From: an uncultured Verrucomicrobiales bacterium
GTDB taxonomy: Bacteria > Verrucomicrobiota > Verrucomicrobiia > Verrucomicrobiales > Akkermansiaceae
Direction: 5' to 3'
Length of the DNA stretch: 51,323 nucleotides
Assembly (NCBI GenBank): GCA_937893015.1
Contig: CALBJX010000001.1
Coordinates: forward strand, 1-51,323
Made by a program: the position numbers and the translations under genes. Each line of letters opens with the position of its first letter. Position 1 is the stretch's first letter. This document shows, in pieces, positions 7,920-15,924 of this stretch. Under the pieces are notes generated by a model. It did no database searches, was not told where the DNA came from, and worked only from the letters and a program-made list of their open reading frames with translations.

Positions 7920-8429
7920 ATGTTCCGTACCGCTTTTCTTGCCCTTTGCTGCTGCTCCTGCCTGATGTCCTGCCAACAGCAGATGCAGAGCGTGGTCTAT
8001 GCCTTGGAGACCACGCAGAACGTGCCGGAGGAGACGCCCGCCACACTTTCCGTCGGGTATGTGCTGTTCGGCTTGCAACTGCTGCCGAACCAAGGCGGTG
8101 TGAGCGTGACAAGTTTCTACCATGCCATCAGTCCGCCGGACATTAAAAAGGAAAACCCCGCGGGAACCTTTGTGCTGAAGAACAATGCCTACGGCGTGGA
8201 ATCGCAACTGCGCGCCGTCATGGCGCAGGGCTACAAGCCGTGGGATGCGGCGCATGGGGAACAGGATATTCAGGGAGAAGTTCCTTACATCTCCTACAAC
8301 ATCAACGGAAAGAGAGTTTATGTGAGCATCGATCGTTTCAGCGCAGGGGATGACGGGAAGACCCCTCTGCACACGCTGAACGAAGCCTGCTTCGAGGCGA
8401 ATCGGCACGAACTGCCCGCGAAGAAGTGA
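7920..8429 (+). CDS. Small lipoprotein, paralog of the 4599 gene
   Basis: A 169-residue predicted lipoprotein: a short hydrophobic signal with several Cys (MFRTAFLALCCCSCLMSCQQ) and a probable lipidated Cys near residue 18. The body carries the FVLKNNAYGVESQLRAVMAQGY block shared with the gene at 4599, then a different, GC-normal C-terminus (YISYNINGKRVYVSIDRF). Function unknown. It follows the second pheT 3' copy just as the 4599 gene follows intact pheT, so pheT 3' end plus lipoprotein was probably duplicated as a unit, or the two lipoproteins mark the two borders of an insertion. Composition matches the surrounding chromosome, so this is likely the resident form. Confidence 0.7.
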   Translation: MFRTAFLALCCCSCLMSCQQQMQSVVYALETTQNVPEETPATLSVGYVLFGLQLLPNQGGVSVTSFYHAISPPDIKKENPAGTFVLKNNAYGVESQLRAVMAQGYKPWDAAHGEQDIQGEVPYISYNINGKRVYVSIDRFSAGDDGKTPLHTLNEACFEANRHELPAKK

Positions 8430-8465
8430 GGCGGAGCAAATGAAAGGTTGTCGAGCAAGCGCTGT

Positions 8466-8927
8466 TCAGCGTTTGCGGCGGCGCGGGGCGGTCTTTTTGG
8501 CGTTTTCAGCCTTGGCCTTCTCCTGCTCACTCAGGGCGCGGTCGCGTTCAGCTGCTCGTCGGGCGGCTTCCTGCTCTTCTTCGGCGGTGGGGCGGCGGAC
8601 GACAACTTCTCCGTCCTTGGCCTGATTGGCGCGGTCGCGTGCCTGTTGTTCAAAATATTCGGAATCCGAGAGCCAGCGGTAGCGGTTGTGCGCTTCTTCC
8701 TCTTCGGCCCGGGCGCGGCGCAGCAGCTCTTGGACGTGCTCTTTCTCTTGTTCCAGCGAGGCGAGCTCCAGCAACGGGGTAAGCACCAACATGGAGGCAA
8801 TGAAGGCAACCAACACAAGGAAGATAACACCGGTCACCCCCAGCACGCCGCGGATGCCGTCGGCTCGCGAGGCTCGCAAGGCGGCCAGCTCATCGGGGGA
8901 GACGCGGCGGCGGGAGAAGAAGGCCAT
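8466..8927 (-). CDS. FtsB/DivIC-like septum formation initiator
   Basis: A 153-residue bitopic membrane protein. A cytoplasmic basic N-terminus of about 28 residues (FFSRRRVSPDEL) is followed by one membrane segment (about 30-52), then an extracytoplasmic coiled coil (LEQEKEHVQELLRRARAEEE) and the DivIC signature block DSEYFEQQARDRANQAKDGEVVVR, in which a bulky-residue pair and the final GE-x-VVR are characteristic. In the divisome such proteins bridge FtsL and FtsQ/FtsW. The C-terminal 45 residues (an Ala/Glu/Arg-rich charged extension ending APRRRKR) are longer than in E. coli FtsB. It lies downstream of the spermidine-synthase-like gene with a 21-bp gap and is probably co-transcribed. Confidence 0.8.
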   Translation of the reverse strand: MAFFSRRRVSPDELAALRASRADGIRGVLGVTGVIFLVLVAFIASMLVLTPLLELASLEQEKEHVQELLRRARAEEEEAHNRYRWLSDSEYFEQQARDRANQAKDGEVVVRRPTAEEEQEAARRAAERDRALSEQEKAKAENAKKTAPRRRKR

Positions 8928-8948
8928 TGTCAGGGAGGGGGAAGTGTG

Positions 8949-9632
8949 TCAGGCGTTGGCCGTGCTGCGCTCGGCGAAGGGAACGAAGCGGCCGCGGCGG
9001 GCCAGCACGAGAGTGTGCATGCGCTGCTGTTTCCCCTTGTCGGAGGCAGGTACGACAGTGGTGCTGATTTCGAAGCCCGCTTTGCGGAGGATGCTTTCCA
9101 GCTTTTTGTCTGCTTTGGAGAGGGTGATGGCCAGCAGACTGCCGCCTTTGAGTGCGTTGAAAAAGGCTTGGGCATCCGTCATGTTGAGCTCGCAGCGGGC
9201 GTGTGTGTGGCGCATGAGGATGGCATGCAGCGAGCCCGAACGCTTGCGGCAGAGGGCGGCGGCGTTCTCCGTCTCTACGATCACGCGGGAATCCTCGAAG
9301 AGCTCCTTGTTTTCGCCGAACTCGCGGTTCCACGCGGCGATGGCGGCCACGGGCTCCGCAACGATGAACTTAGCCTTCTCCTTGTTGAGACACTGCATGG
9401 CTTTGGCAAGACCATAGCCCAGCCCCAGCCCCGCAATCATAATCTGCGGCTGCCCCGCTCGCGTGATGGGCGAGGTGGCGATGTCCGCCATGGACTGTTC
9501 GCTGCCGTAGGTGAAGGAGGTGGCGCAGGGTAGGCCGTCGTGTTGGATGGTCAACACGCCGTCGCGCTCCCACAGCTCCCACAGGCTGCCGTCGTCCGTC
9601 TGATGTTCCGCAAGTTTGGTCAGGGGCTTCAT
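8949..9632 (-). CDS. Spermidine-synthase-like / SAM-methyltransferase-fold protein
   Basis: A 227-residue cytoplasmic protein with a Rossmann-type nucleotide-binding core: IMIAGLGLGYGLAKAM (about residues 73-88) is the glycine-rich SAM-binding loop, followed by KFIVAEPVAAIAAWNRE, where the acidic residue of strand beta2 would hold the ribose. The overall layout resembles the spermidine-synthase-like proteins of unknown activity often found in bacteria, and no polyamine pathway gene is nearby. The start at 9632 (MKPLTKLAEHQTDDG) is preferred because a consensus promoter ends nine bases upstream; a further-upstream ATG would sit before that promoter. Probably co-transcribed with the FtsB-like gene. 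Confidence 0.65.
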   Translation of the reverse strand: MKPLTKLAEHQTDDGSLWELWERDGVLTIQHDGLPCATSFTYGSEQSMADIATSPITRAGQPQIMIAGLGLGYGLAKAMQCLNKEKAKFIVAEPVAAIAAWNREFGENKELFEDSRVIVETENAAALCRKRSGSLHAILMRHTHARCELNMTDAQAFFNALKGGSLLAITLSKADKKLESILRKAGFEISTTVVPASDKGKQQRMHTLVLARRGRFVPFAERSTANA

Positions 9633-9641
9633 ACGCGGGGA

Positions 9642-9670
9642 ATTATAGCAGCTCCCGCATGCGGAAGCAA
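9642..9670 (-). promoter_or_regulatory. Predicted promoter of gene 8949-9632
   Basis: On the minus strand: TTGCTT (9670-9665), 17-bp spacer, perfect TATAAT (9647-9642), then nine bases to the ATG at 9632. Transcription would begin two or three bases before, or at, the start codon. Confidence 0.75.
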
Positions 9671-9692
9671 GCACAAGTACAAGGGCGGAAAA

Positions 9693-10334
9693 TCAGACTT
9701 TCTTGGGGCGCGTGAGGTACTTCATGAGGGCGTAGAGCCCTACAAGCAGCAGCACGCCGAGCACCACGAGGTGAGACTCCGCTTTCACGGCCTGCACCAG
9801 TGCTTCGGGGTTGCCGATGATGCCGGGATGCTCCGTGCCGACCTTGTTGCCGAACCATGCGAGTACGGTGCACCAGATGGCGGACCCCGTGATGGTGGCG
9901 AGGCTGAAGGTCAGAAAGTTGACACGCGCCAGACCTGCTGGGATGGAGATGAGGTGGCGGATGACGGGCAGGAAACGCGCGAAGAAGATGCCCGCCGTGG
10001 AGTATTGACGCATAAAGACTTCCGCCGTTTCCACTTTGTGAGCGGGCATGAAAAAGTATTTCCCGAATTTCAGGATGAAGGGTCGGCCGACCACCAGCGC
10101 ACAGACGTACATGCAGCAGGAGCCGATGTAGGAACCGATGGTACCCGCAAGCACCACACCCCAGAAGGACATGGAGCTTCCCTCCTCCGCAGCGGCGATG
10201 GCGGCGGGCGGCACCACGATTTCGCTCGGTACAGGGATGATGGAACTCTCCATGGCCATGAGGGCGGTGACCCCCCAATAGCCCCAGTCCGTCACCCATT
10301 GAAGGGAGTAGAGATAGGTCAGCAAATCGTGCAT
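9693..10334 (-). CDS. DedA family membrane protein
   Basis: A 213-residue inner-membrane protein of the DedA/SNARE-associated family (members flip phospholipids or undecaprenyl phosphate carriers). Visible family marks are ESSIIPVPSEIV near residue 28 (the re-entrant E-x-x-x-PxPSE motif), GSYIGSCCMYVCALVVGRP, and the second re-entrant motif FFARFLPVIRHLISIPAGLARV (F-x-RF-P-x-R) around residue 118. About five hydrophobic segments, ending in a basic tail (YLTRPKKV). The start at 10334 (MHDLLTYLYSLQW) is chosen over an in-frame ATG 70 codons upstream, because the extension is hydrophilic, crosses a repeat remnant and leaves a CATAAT -10 box six bases before this ATG. Confidence 0.9.
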   Translation of the reverse strand: MHDLLTYLYSLQWVTDWGYWGVTALMAMESSIIPVPSEIVVPPAAIAAAEEGSSMSFWGVVLAGTIGSYIGSCCMYVCALVVGRPFILKFGKYFFMPAHKVETAEVFMRQYSTAGIFFARFLPVIRHLISIPAGLARVNFLTFSLATITGSAIWCTVLAWFGNKVGTEHPGIIGNPEALVQAVKAESHLVVLGVLLLVGLYALMKYLTRPKKV

Positions 10335-10410
10335 GCGGGTATTATGCACAAAACAGGCTGTATGGGAAGCGTTATTTCCATCGGAAGCCGGAAGCCCTGA
10401 CGGGATGCGC

Positions 10411-10440
10411 CCGACAAAGAGGGATTTGTGGGGATGTACA
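10411..10440. repeat. Terminal-hairpin remnant of the heptamer repeat family
   Basis: CCGACAAAGAGGGATTTGT followed by GGGGATGTACA matches the terminal block of the elements at 1-65, 20372 and 24101 (consensus CGACAAA-N-GGATTTGTCGGGATGTAC) but has no heptamer array behind it. It sits in the divergent region between dedA and the L,D-transpeptidase gene. Confidence 0.6.
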
Positions 10441-10478
10441 TTGTCCTTACAAACATTCATTTCCCGGTGCGCATGCGC

Positions 10479-10508
10479 TTGACAGGAGGGGGGATACGCT
10501 GGTATTAT
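10479..10508 (+). promoter_or_regulatory. Predicted promoter of the L,D-transpeptidase-PBP operon
   Basis: Perfect -35 TTGACA (10479-10484), 18-bp spacer, -10 TATTAT (10503-10508). The start codon is 28 bp downstream, so unlike many genes here this transcript has a leader. Confidence 0.75.
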
Positions 10509-10536
10509 TTCAGAAAAGTTAAGCGTCCGAATTGTT

Positions 10537-10980
10537 ATGAACATTCAGGTGGATATTCAGCGCCAAGAGCTCACGCTGCAGGACGATGGCGGCGGGAAGC
10601 TGTTGTGCTGCGCTGTGTCCACGGGCAAAGCGGGTATCGGTTGCGAGGAGGGAAGCGGCAGGACGCCGACGGGCCGCTTTGTCATTTGCAGCAAGCATGG
10701 CGAGAACGCTCCGCTCAACACGGTCTTTCGCGGGCGCATCCCCGTGGGTACATGGCCCGTGGTCGGCGGGGAGGATGCGATCCTGGCGCGCATCCTCTGC
10801 CTCGACGGGAGGGATGAGGCCAACGCCAACACGCGTGCCCGCTATATTTACATCCATGGTACGGCGGATACGGCGCAGCTCGGCACGCCCGTCTCGCATG
10901 GCTGTATCCGCCTCTCTCCTGCGGATGTGGTCAACCTGTTTGAGCTCTGCCCCCTCGGAACCCCGGTCGTGATTCAGTAA
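10537..10980 (+). CDS. L,D-transpeptidase (YkuD fold) without a visible signal peptide
   Basis: A 147-residue YkuD/ErfK-family protein. The catalytic block is intact: YIYIHGTAD (His near residue 108) followed by GTPVSHGCIRL (SHGCIR, nucleophile Cys near residue 127). These enzymes make 3-3 peptidoglycan crosslinks or attach proteins to the peptidoglycan. The protein starts directly with the domain (MNIQVDIQRQELTLQ) and has no signal peptide or membrane segment, so export is unexplained; no better upstream start exists in frame. One base separates it from the class A PBP gene, so the two are co-transcribed and may act on the same glycan strands. Confidence 0.88.
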   Translation: MNIQVDIQRQELTLQDDGGGKLLCCAVSTGKAGIGCEEGSGRTPTGRFVICSKHGENAPLNTVFRGRIPVGTWPVVGGEDAILARILCLDGRDEANANTRARYIYIHGTADTAQLGTPVSHGCIRLSPADVVNLFELCPLGTPVVIQ

Positions 10981-10981
10981 G

Positions 10982-13636
10982 ATGTGTGCGCGTTACAAAG
11001 CCTCGGAGACGCCCCCCGCCCGCGCGGGCAGGGGACAGGCACCGCCGCGCTCCCGCGTGCAGCCCACCCGCGGCGAGTATCCCGAGTATGAGGCTGCAGA
11101 GCCCGTATACGACCCCCGCCGCTCTCCTCGACGCGAGGAATATCGGGAAGAGCTCCGCGACTCCGTCCGCGAGGAACGTTCGCGTTATGACGGGCACTAC
11201 GATGACCGCTACGATGACCGCCGCCGCCTGTATGACGAGGAGCCCGCTCCTGTCTGCCGTGAGCCCGTGCGCGATGCCTTCGGCGAGCGTCCCGAACGCA
11301 ACTTTGCCCCCTACCGCCCCCTCGGCGAGGATGAAAACCCGCTGCACGAGTTCAAGCGTGCGCCCAAGCCCCGCCTCGGCTGTCTGGGGGCGTTGTGGGT
11401 CCTCTTCACGCTGCCCTTCCGCATCATCGCCTTCCTCACGCGCCATCTGCCCAAGCTCATCCTGTGGCCGATTCGCCTCGCCGTCAGCCTCACCTTTGTG
11501 GGGACAATTGCGGCGCTCATCATGGCGGCCATCTACGGCGTCAAGGCGGGGCGCTACGACATCACCCAGGTGCTCCACATGCCGGAGCGCACCATCGTGC
11601 TGGACCGCAGGGGCACGGAAATCGGCACTCTGCACGGCGAGAACCGCCGCAGCATCGCTAACCTCAACGAGGAGGTGCCGCGCTACTTCATCAACGCCCT
11701 CATCATGCAGGAGGACCGCTCCTTCTGGGAGCACGGCGGCATCGATCCGCGCGGCATGCTCCGTGCCGTGGGGCAGGTATTCAAGCACGGGCACGCCACG
11801 CAGGGCGGCTCCACGCTCACCATGCAGCTGGCGAAGAATACCTACAACCACCGCCTCCGCAATTTCGACGCCAAGTTCACGGAGATGGCACTGGCCCGCC
11901 GCATCGAAGCGACCTACGACAAGGAGACGATTCTCCGCTGCTACATCAACCGCGTGTTCTGGGGTCACACCTTCCTGGGGCTCAAACAGGCGGCCAGCGG
12001 CTATTTTGACAAACAGCCGCGCGACCTCACCATCGGCGAGGCAGCCATGCTCGCAGGTATCATCTGCAGCCCCAACGAGTTCTCGCCGTACCGCAAGCCC
12101 AGCGCCGCCAGGATTCAGCGAGACAAGGTGCTCAAGCTCATGGTCGAGCACGGCCATATCACCCGCCGCGAGTATGAGGCCGCGCTGGCGGAGCCCATCG
12201 TCTGCCGCCAACCCGAGCGCCGCGGTACCAACAACTACGCGTTGGACCTCGTGCGCAGCGAGGTGGATCAAGCACTCAGTCTGCTGGACGCCCACGACCA
12301 GCGCATCAAGGACGACGCCGTCATCTCCGGCGGTTTGCGGGTGAAGACCACGCTGGATGTGGACCTCCAGGATGACATCATGCATGCGCTGGATGCGCAG
12401 CTGGTGGCGCGGCTGGAGAAGACCAAGGGCTACCCGCACCAGACCCGCGCACAGTATCAGGCACAGCGCGCCGCCCTGCCGCCGGAGCAGCAGGACGCCT
12501 TCCGCCCCAAGTATGTGCAGGCCGCCTGCGCCGTGGTGGACAACGCCACGGGCGCCCTGCTGGCCGTGGTGGGCGGGCGCGACAGCGATGAGTCCAAGCT
12601 CAACCGCGCACAGCAGAGCCGCCGCCCCGTGGGCTCCATCTTCAAGCCCATCGTCTATTCCACCTTCTTCGACCGCGGCGGCAGCCCGCAGAGTATCATC
12701 TCCGATGACCGCATTGTGCCCGGGGAGATTCCCGGGGCCAAGAACTGGAGCCCGCACAACTCCGACAACCGCTTCACGGGTGTTCACCCCGCCTCCTGGG
12801 GCCTGCTGAAGAGCCGCAACACCATGTCCGTGCGCATCGGCAACCGCGCGGGTTTGCAGAACGTTGTCTCCTCCGCCCTCATGGCGGGTTTCCCGCGCCC
12901 CACGCGCACACCCGGCCCCACCATCTACCTCGGCACGTGGGAGGCCTCCCCCGTGGAGGTGGCCGCGGCGTACACGGCCTTCGCCAACGGCGGCGTGCGC
13001 CCCACGCCCTACATCATTGAATCCATCACCGACACGGAGGGCCGCGTGATCTGGCAGAACAAGCCCAGCTCCCGCCGCGTGTTCTCGCAGCGCACGGCGG
13101 TGGCGACGGCGGGTATCCTGCAACAGATTACCAAACCCGGCGGCACGGCGGGCAATGTGCAGAAACTCGGCTTCAAGGCCCCCTGCGGCGGCAAGACGGG
13201 TACCACCAACGGCTATAAGAACGCGTGGTTCTGCGGCTTCACCTCCGATCTCACGGCGGCGGTCTGGGTGGGCTTTGACCGCCCCGTCAAGATTGCGGAA
13301 AAGGCCTACGGCGGCACGCTGGCCATGCCCCTGTGGGTCAGCGCCATGCAGTGTGCGGAAAAGCGCGGTTACCCCATGGGCGAGATTCGCACCGCCCCCG
13401 CTAAGGCCACCCGGCAGAGCGGTCTGCGCCTCTGCCGCGTCTCGGGCATGTTCGCCCACAGCGGCTGCGAGTACGAGGGCACCGCCTATACCGAAACCAT
13501 GGCGGACACGACCAAGCAGCGTGGCGTCTGCACTGCTCACGACGAGCTGGCGGAGGACCCCGATGCCGCCCCCGATGACGACACGGCGGAAGACCCGGAC
13601 GAGATGCCGGACGAAGATTACGCCGAGGAGGTGTGA
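10982..13636 (+). CDS. Class A penicillin-binding protein (PBP1A-like)
   Basis: An 884-residue bifunctional peptidoglycan glycosyltransferase/transpeptidase. A long cytoplasmic N-terminus (about 135 residues, rich in Arg, Tyr, Glu and Asp, for example YDGHYDDRYDD) precedes hydrophobic segments between about residues 133 and 190. The GT51 domain follows: EDRSFWEHGGID (catalytic Glu near 244) and GGSTLTMQLAKN. The transpeptidase has all three motifs: SxxK as GSIFK (Ser552), SxN as SRN (Ser611), and KTG as KTGTTN (Lys738). The C-terminus is a very acidic tail (DDDTAEDPDEMPDEDYAEE). The start ATG at 10982 is one base after the previous gene's stop. The cytoplasmic extension is unusually long for the family. 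Confidence 0.95.
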   Translation: MCARYKASETPPARAGRGQAPPRSRVQPTRGEYPEYEAAEPVYDPRRSPRREEYREELRDSVREERSRYDGHYDDRYDDRRRLYDEEPAPVCREPVRDAFGERPERNFAPYRPLGEDENPLHEFKRAPKPRLGCLGALWVLFTLPFRIIAFLTRHLPKLILWPIRLAVSLTFVGTIAALIMAAIYGVKAGRYDITQVLHMPERTIVLDRRGTEIGTLHGENRRSIANLNEEVPRYFINALIMQEDRSFWEHGGIDPRGMLRAVGQVFKHGHATQGGSTLTMQLAKNTYNHRLRNFDAKFTEMALARRIEATYDKETILRCYINRVFWGHTFLGLKQAASGYFDKQPRDLTIGEAAMLAGIICSPNEFSPYRKPSAARIQRDKVLKLMVEHGHITRREYEAALAEPIVCRQPERRGTNNYALDLVRSEVDQALSLLDAHDQRIKDDAVISGGLRVKTTLDVDLQDDIMHALDAQLVARLEKTKGYPHQTRAQYQAQRAALPPEQQDAFRPKYVQAACAVVDNATGALLAVVGGRDSDESKLNRAQQSRRPVGSIFKPIVYSTFFDRGGSPQSIISDDRIVPGEIPGAKNWSPHNSDNRFTGVHPASWGLLKSRNTMSVRIGNRAGLQNVVSSALMAGFPRPTRTPGPTIYLGTWEASPVEVAAAYTAFANGGVRPTPYIIESITDTEGRVIWQNKPSSRRVFSQRTAVATAGILQQITKPGGTAGNVQKLGFKAPCGGKTGTTNGYKNAWFCGFTSDLTAAVWVGFDRPVKIAEKAYGGTLAMPLWVSAMQCAEKRGYPMGEIRTAPAKATRQSGLRLCRVSGMFAHSGCEYEGTAYTETMADTTKQRGVCTAHDELAEDPDAAPDDDTAEDPDEMPDEDYAEEV

Positions 13637-13637
13637 A

Positions 13638-14171
13638 TCAATAACCCGGGAGGCGGCGGACGTAGAAGCCCGCACTGCGGCGGGAGGCAGTGTACCAGCG
13701 CGGCCCCACGCCGCGACCGCTGCCCGTCGTATCGAAACGCAGCCCGGCGATAATCATGAACACGTGCCCGCGTTTGGCGTAAACGGTAATCCACTTGCCG
13801 AAACCGGGGTGCCCCCAGCGCAGGAAGTCGCCGGAGGTCGGTTCGGCCCCCTTTTTGAGCATGCCTGCATGGCGCAGTACATAGGCCACGCTGCCGGAAC
13901 AATCGTATCCGGCGCTCTCGTGGTTGCCCCCGTGACCGCCGCCGAGGCGGTAGGGGCGCCCCACAATGTGATTGGCAGCGGCGATAGCTCGCTTCACGCG
14001 AATCGGGGCGTGCTTGGGAATCGTCGCTCGCCCGTCGCGCAGGAGTCGCGGGGTATAGCCCTCTTTGTAGACATAGGTCGGCGTCTTGGCATAGCGTTGC
14101 TGATATCCCTGTTGGCAGGAGACTGCCAGCAGGGTCAGCAGGAGCAGGAAAAGGAACGAAAGCTGCTTCAT
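13638..14171 (-). CDS. NlpC/P60-type lipoprotein
   Basis: A 177-residue predicted lipoprotein with signal MKQLSFLFLLLLTLLAVSC and lipidated Cys19. The domain keeps the papain-like NlpC/P60 pattern: GYDCSGSVAYVLRHAG (Cys91) and RGHVFMIIAGLRFDT (His136), so cleavage of peptide stems in peptidoglycan is likely; the third polar residue is not obvious. The gene converges on the PBP gene with a single base between the two stop codons and no terminator between them. It has its own promoter at 14193-14221. The pairing with transpeptidases suggests shared work on the cell wall. Confidence 0.82.
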   Translation of the reverse strand: MKQLSFLFLLLLTLLAVSCQQGYQQRYAKTPTYVYKEGYTPRLLRDGRATIPKHAPIRVKRAIAAANHIVGRPYRLGGGHGGNHESAGYDCSGSVAYVLRHAGMLKKGAEPTSGDFLRWGHPGFGKWITVYAKRGHVFMIIAGLRFDTTGSGRGVGPRWYTASRRSAGFYVRRLPGY

Positions 14172-14192
14172 GAACGAACAGTTAGTGGAACT

Positions 14193-14221
14193 ATTCTAAC
14201 TCTTTGCAGCTCGTAAAGCAA
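14193..14221 (-). promoter_or_regulatory. Predicted promoter of the NlpC/P60 lipoprotein
   Basis: Minus strand: TTGCTT (14221-14216), 17-bp spacer, TAGAAT (14198-14193), 21 bp before the ATG at 14171. Confidence 0.65.
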
Positions 14222-14361
14222 GATATTTCGAGATGCTTAAGATTGCTTAAAGAATTGATAATACGTGGGGTTAGGAAGGAGACGGCGCGAAGGCGCGGTC
14301 AGGGGCGGATATGCCGCCGTCGGTCGGGCGAAATTCAGGGAAAAATAATTGAAGAAAAGGG

Positions 14362-14391
14362 CTGACAAGGGCCCCCGCGATATGCTATCCT
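14362..14391 (+). promoter_or_regulatory. Possible promoter of the LPS heptose operon
   Basis: CTGACA (14362-14367), 18-bp spacer, TATCCT (14386-14391). The start of hldE lies 53 bp further on, so a normal leader is expected. The rest of the 273-bp gap between the NlpC promoter and here shows no gene. Confidence 0.4.
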
Positions 14392-14444
14392 AACGGGAGC
14401 GGGGTTTGTTTCGTCATCCCGTTCTCCTTTTATTTTCGTCCGCT

Positions 14445-15914
14445 ATGGCCAAGAGCGATTTCTGTTCCTACATCGACCGTTTTCCCGACGTCAACCTCCT
14501 CTGCGTGGGGGATATGATGCTCGACATCTTTGTCTACGGCAAGACCTCCCGCCTGTCGCCGGAGGCCCCCGTGCCCGTCATTCTCTGCAAGAAAGAGCGG
14601 CGGATGCCCGGCGGTGTCGGCAATGTCATCACCAACCTGTGCAGCCTCGAATGCGGTGTGAGCTTCGCGGGTGTCGTGGGTGCGGATGCGGAGGGGCGTT
14701 CGCTGCGTGAGAGCCTTGTGTCCTTGGGCGCGGATGACTCTCTCATGCTGGAGCCGGCGGGCTACATGACCTCCGTCAAGACCCGCTATGTCTCCGGCCA
14801 GCACCACCTGCTGCGCGTGGACCGCGAGGAGCCGCTGCATCTCTCCGATGCGGATATCGCCACCCTGCTGGAGCGCGTGGAAAGCCGGCTGCCCTCCGTG
14901 GACACCGTGCTGCTCTCCGACTACGGCAAGGGGCTGTTCGACGAGCGCTTCACCCCCGCCCTCATCGCGCTCTGCAACAAGTTCGGCAAGCGCGTCATCA
15001 TCGATCCCAAGCGCACGGATTACACCATCTACAGCGGGGCCTACCTCGTGAAGCCCAACCTCAAGGAGTTCCAAGAGGTGACAGGGCAGACCTTCGACCC
15101 TGCGGCCAAGGATTTCCGCGAGGCTGCCGTGGCGGCCGGCCGTGCTGTCTGCGCCCGCTATCACGTGGGCAATCTGCTGGTGACGCTCAGCGAGCACGGC
15201 ATGATTTACATCCCCGGCAATGAGAACGAGCGCACGCTGTGGATACCCACGGAGGCGCGCGACGTGTTTGATGTCTCGGGCGCGGGGGATACCTCGCTGG
15301 CCACCCTCGGCGCGGCACTTTCTGCGGGTGCCTCCATGCGGCAGGCCATGCGCATGGCGAATGCGGCCTCGGGCATCGTGGTCGGCAAGTTCGGCACCGC
15401 CGCCGTCAAGCGCGAGGAGCTGCGCCTCGCCCTCGCTCCCAAGCGTGCCACGGGCGGCGTCGTCTCCCCGCAGGAGGCTGCCGCCATCGTCGAGGAGCTG
15501 CGCGCACAGGGCAAAGTGATCGGTTTCACCAACGGCTGTTTCGACTTGCTGCACCTCGGCCACCTGCAATCCTTCGAGCGCGCCCGCGCCCTCTGCGACG
15601 TGCTCTTCGTGGGGCTGAACACGGATGCCTCCATCAAGCGTCTCAAGGGCCCCGAGCGCCCCATCAACGACGAGCTCACGCGCTCGACCATGCTCGCCTC
15701 CCTCAAGACGGTGGATTATGTGGTGCTCTTCGACGACGACACCGCGCTGCCGCTCATCGAACAGCTGCGCCCGGACATCATTGCCAAGGAGGGCTACCCG
15801 CTGGACAAGTGGCCGGAGGGGCAGCTCGTGGAATCCTACGGCGGCCACGCCGTGGAGCTCCCCCGCGTGGAGGGCTACTCCTCCACCAACATCATCAACA
15901 AAATGCAACACTGA
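14445..15914 (+). CDS. hldE: Bifunctional heptose-7-phosphate kinase / ADP-heptose synthase
   Basis: A 489-residue two-domain enzyme of ADP-L-glycero-D-manno-heptose synthesis. Residues about 1-330 are a PfkB/ribokinase-type kinase (VGDMMLDIFVYG, SPEAPVPVI, and the catalytic GAGDTSLATLGAAL). Residues about 350-489 are the cytidylyltransferase-type adenylyltransferase (GFTNGCFDLLHLGHLQSFE with HxGH, then GLNTDASIKRLKG). The start at 14445 (MAKSDFCSYIDRF) is used because the 13 codons upstream read as leader. It heads the operon hldE-gmhA-gmhB-heptosyltransferase, with 10 bp to gmhA, so the precursor and its transfer to the LPS core are made from one locus. Confidence 0.93.
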   Translation: MAKSDFCSYIDRFPDVNLLCVGDMMLDIFVYGKTSRLSPEAPVPVILCKKERRMPGGVGNVITNLCSLECGVSFAGVVGADAEGRSLRESLVSLGADDSLMLEPAGYMTSVKTRYVSGQHHLLRVDREEPLHLSDADIATLLERVESRLPSVDTVLLSDYGKGLFDERFTPALIALCNKFGKRVIIDPKRTDYTIYSGAYLVKPNLKEFQEVTGQTFDPAAKDFREAAVAAGRAVCARYHVGNLLVTLSEHGMIYIPGNENERTLWIPTEARDVFDVSGAGDTSLATLGAALSAGASMRQAMRMANAASGIVVGKFGTAAVKREELRLALAPKRATGGVVSPQEAAAIVEELRAQGKVIGFTNGCFDLLHLGHLQSFERARALCDVLFVGLNTDASIKRLKGPERPINDELTRSTMLASLKTVDYVVLFDDDTALPLIEQLRPDIIAKEGYPLDKWPEGQLVESYGGHAVELPRVEGYSSTNIINKMQH

Positions 15915-15924
15915 TTTTTTTTCG

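Noticed and set aside
10931..13675. A 914-codon minus-strand open frame opposite the class A PBP
   Set aside because: Shadow of a gene whose catalytic motifs are all intact on the plus strand.
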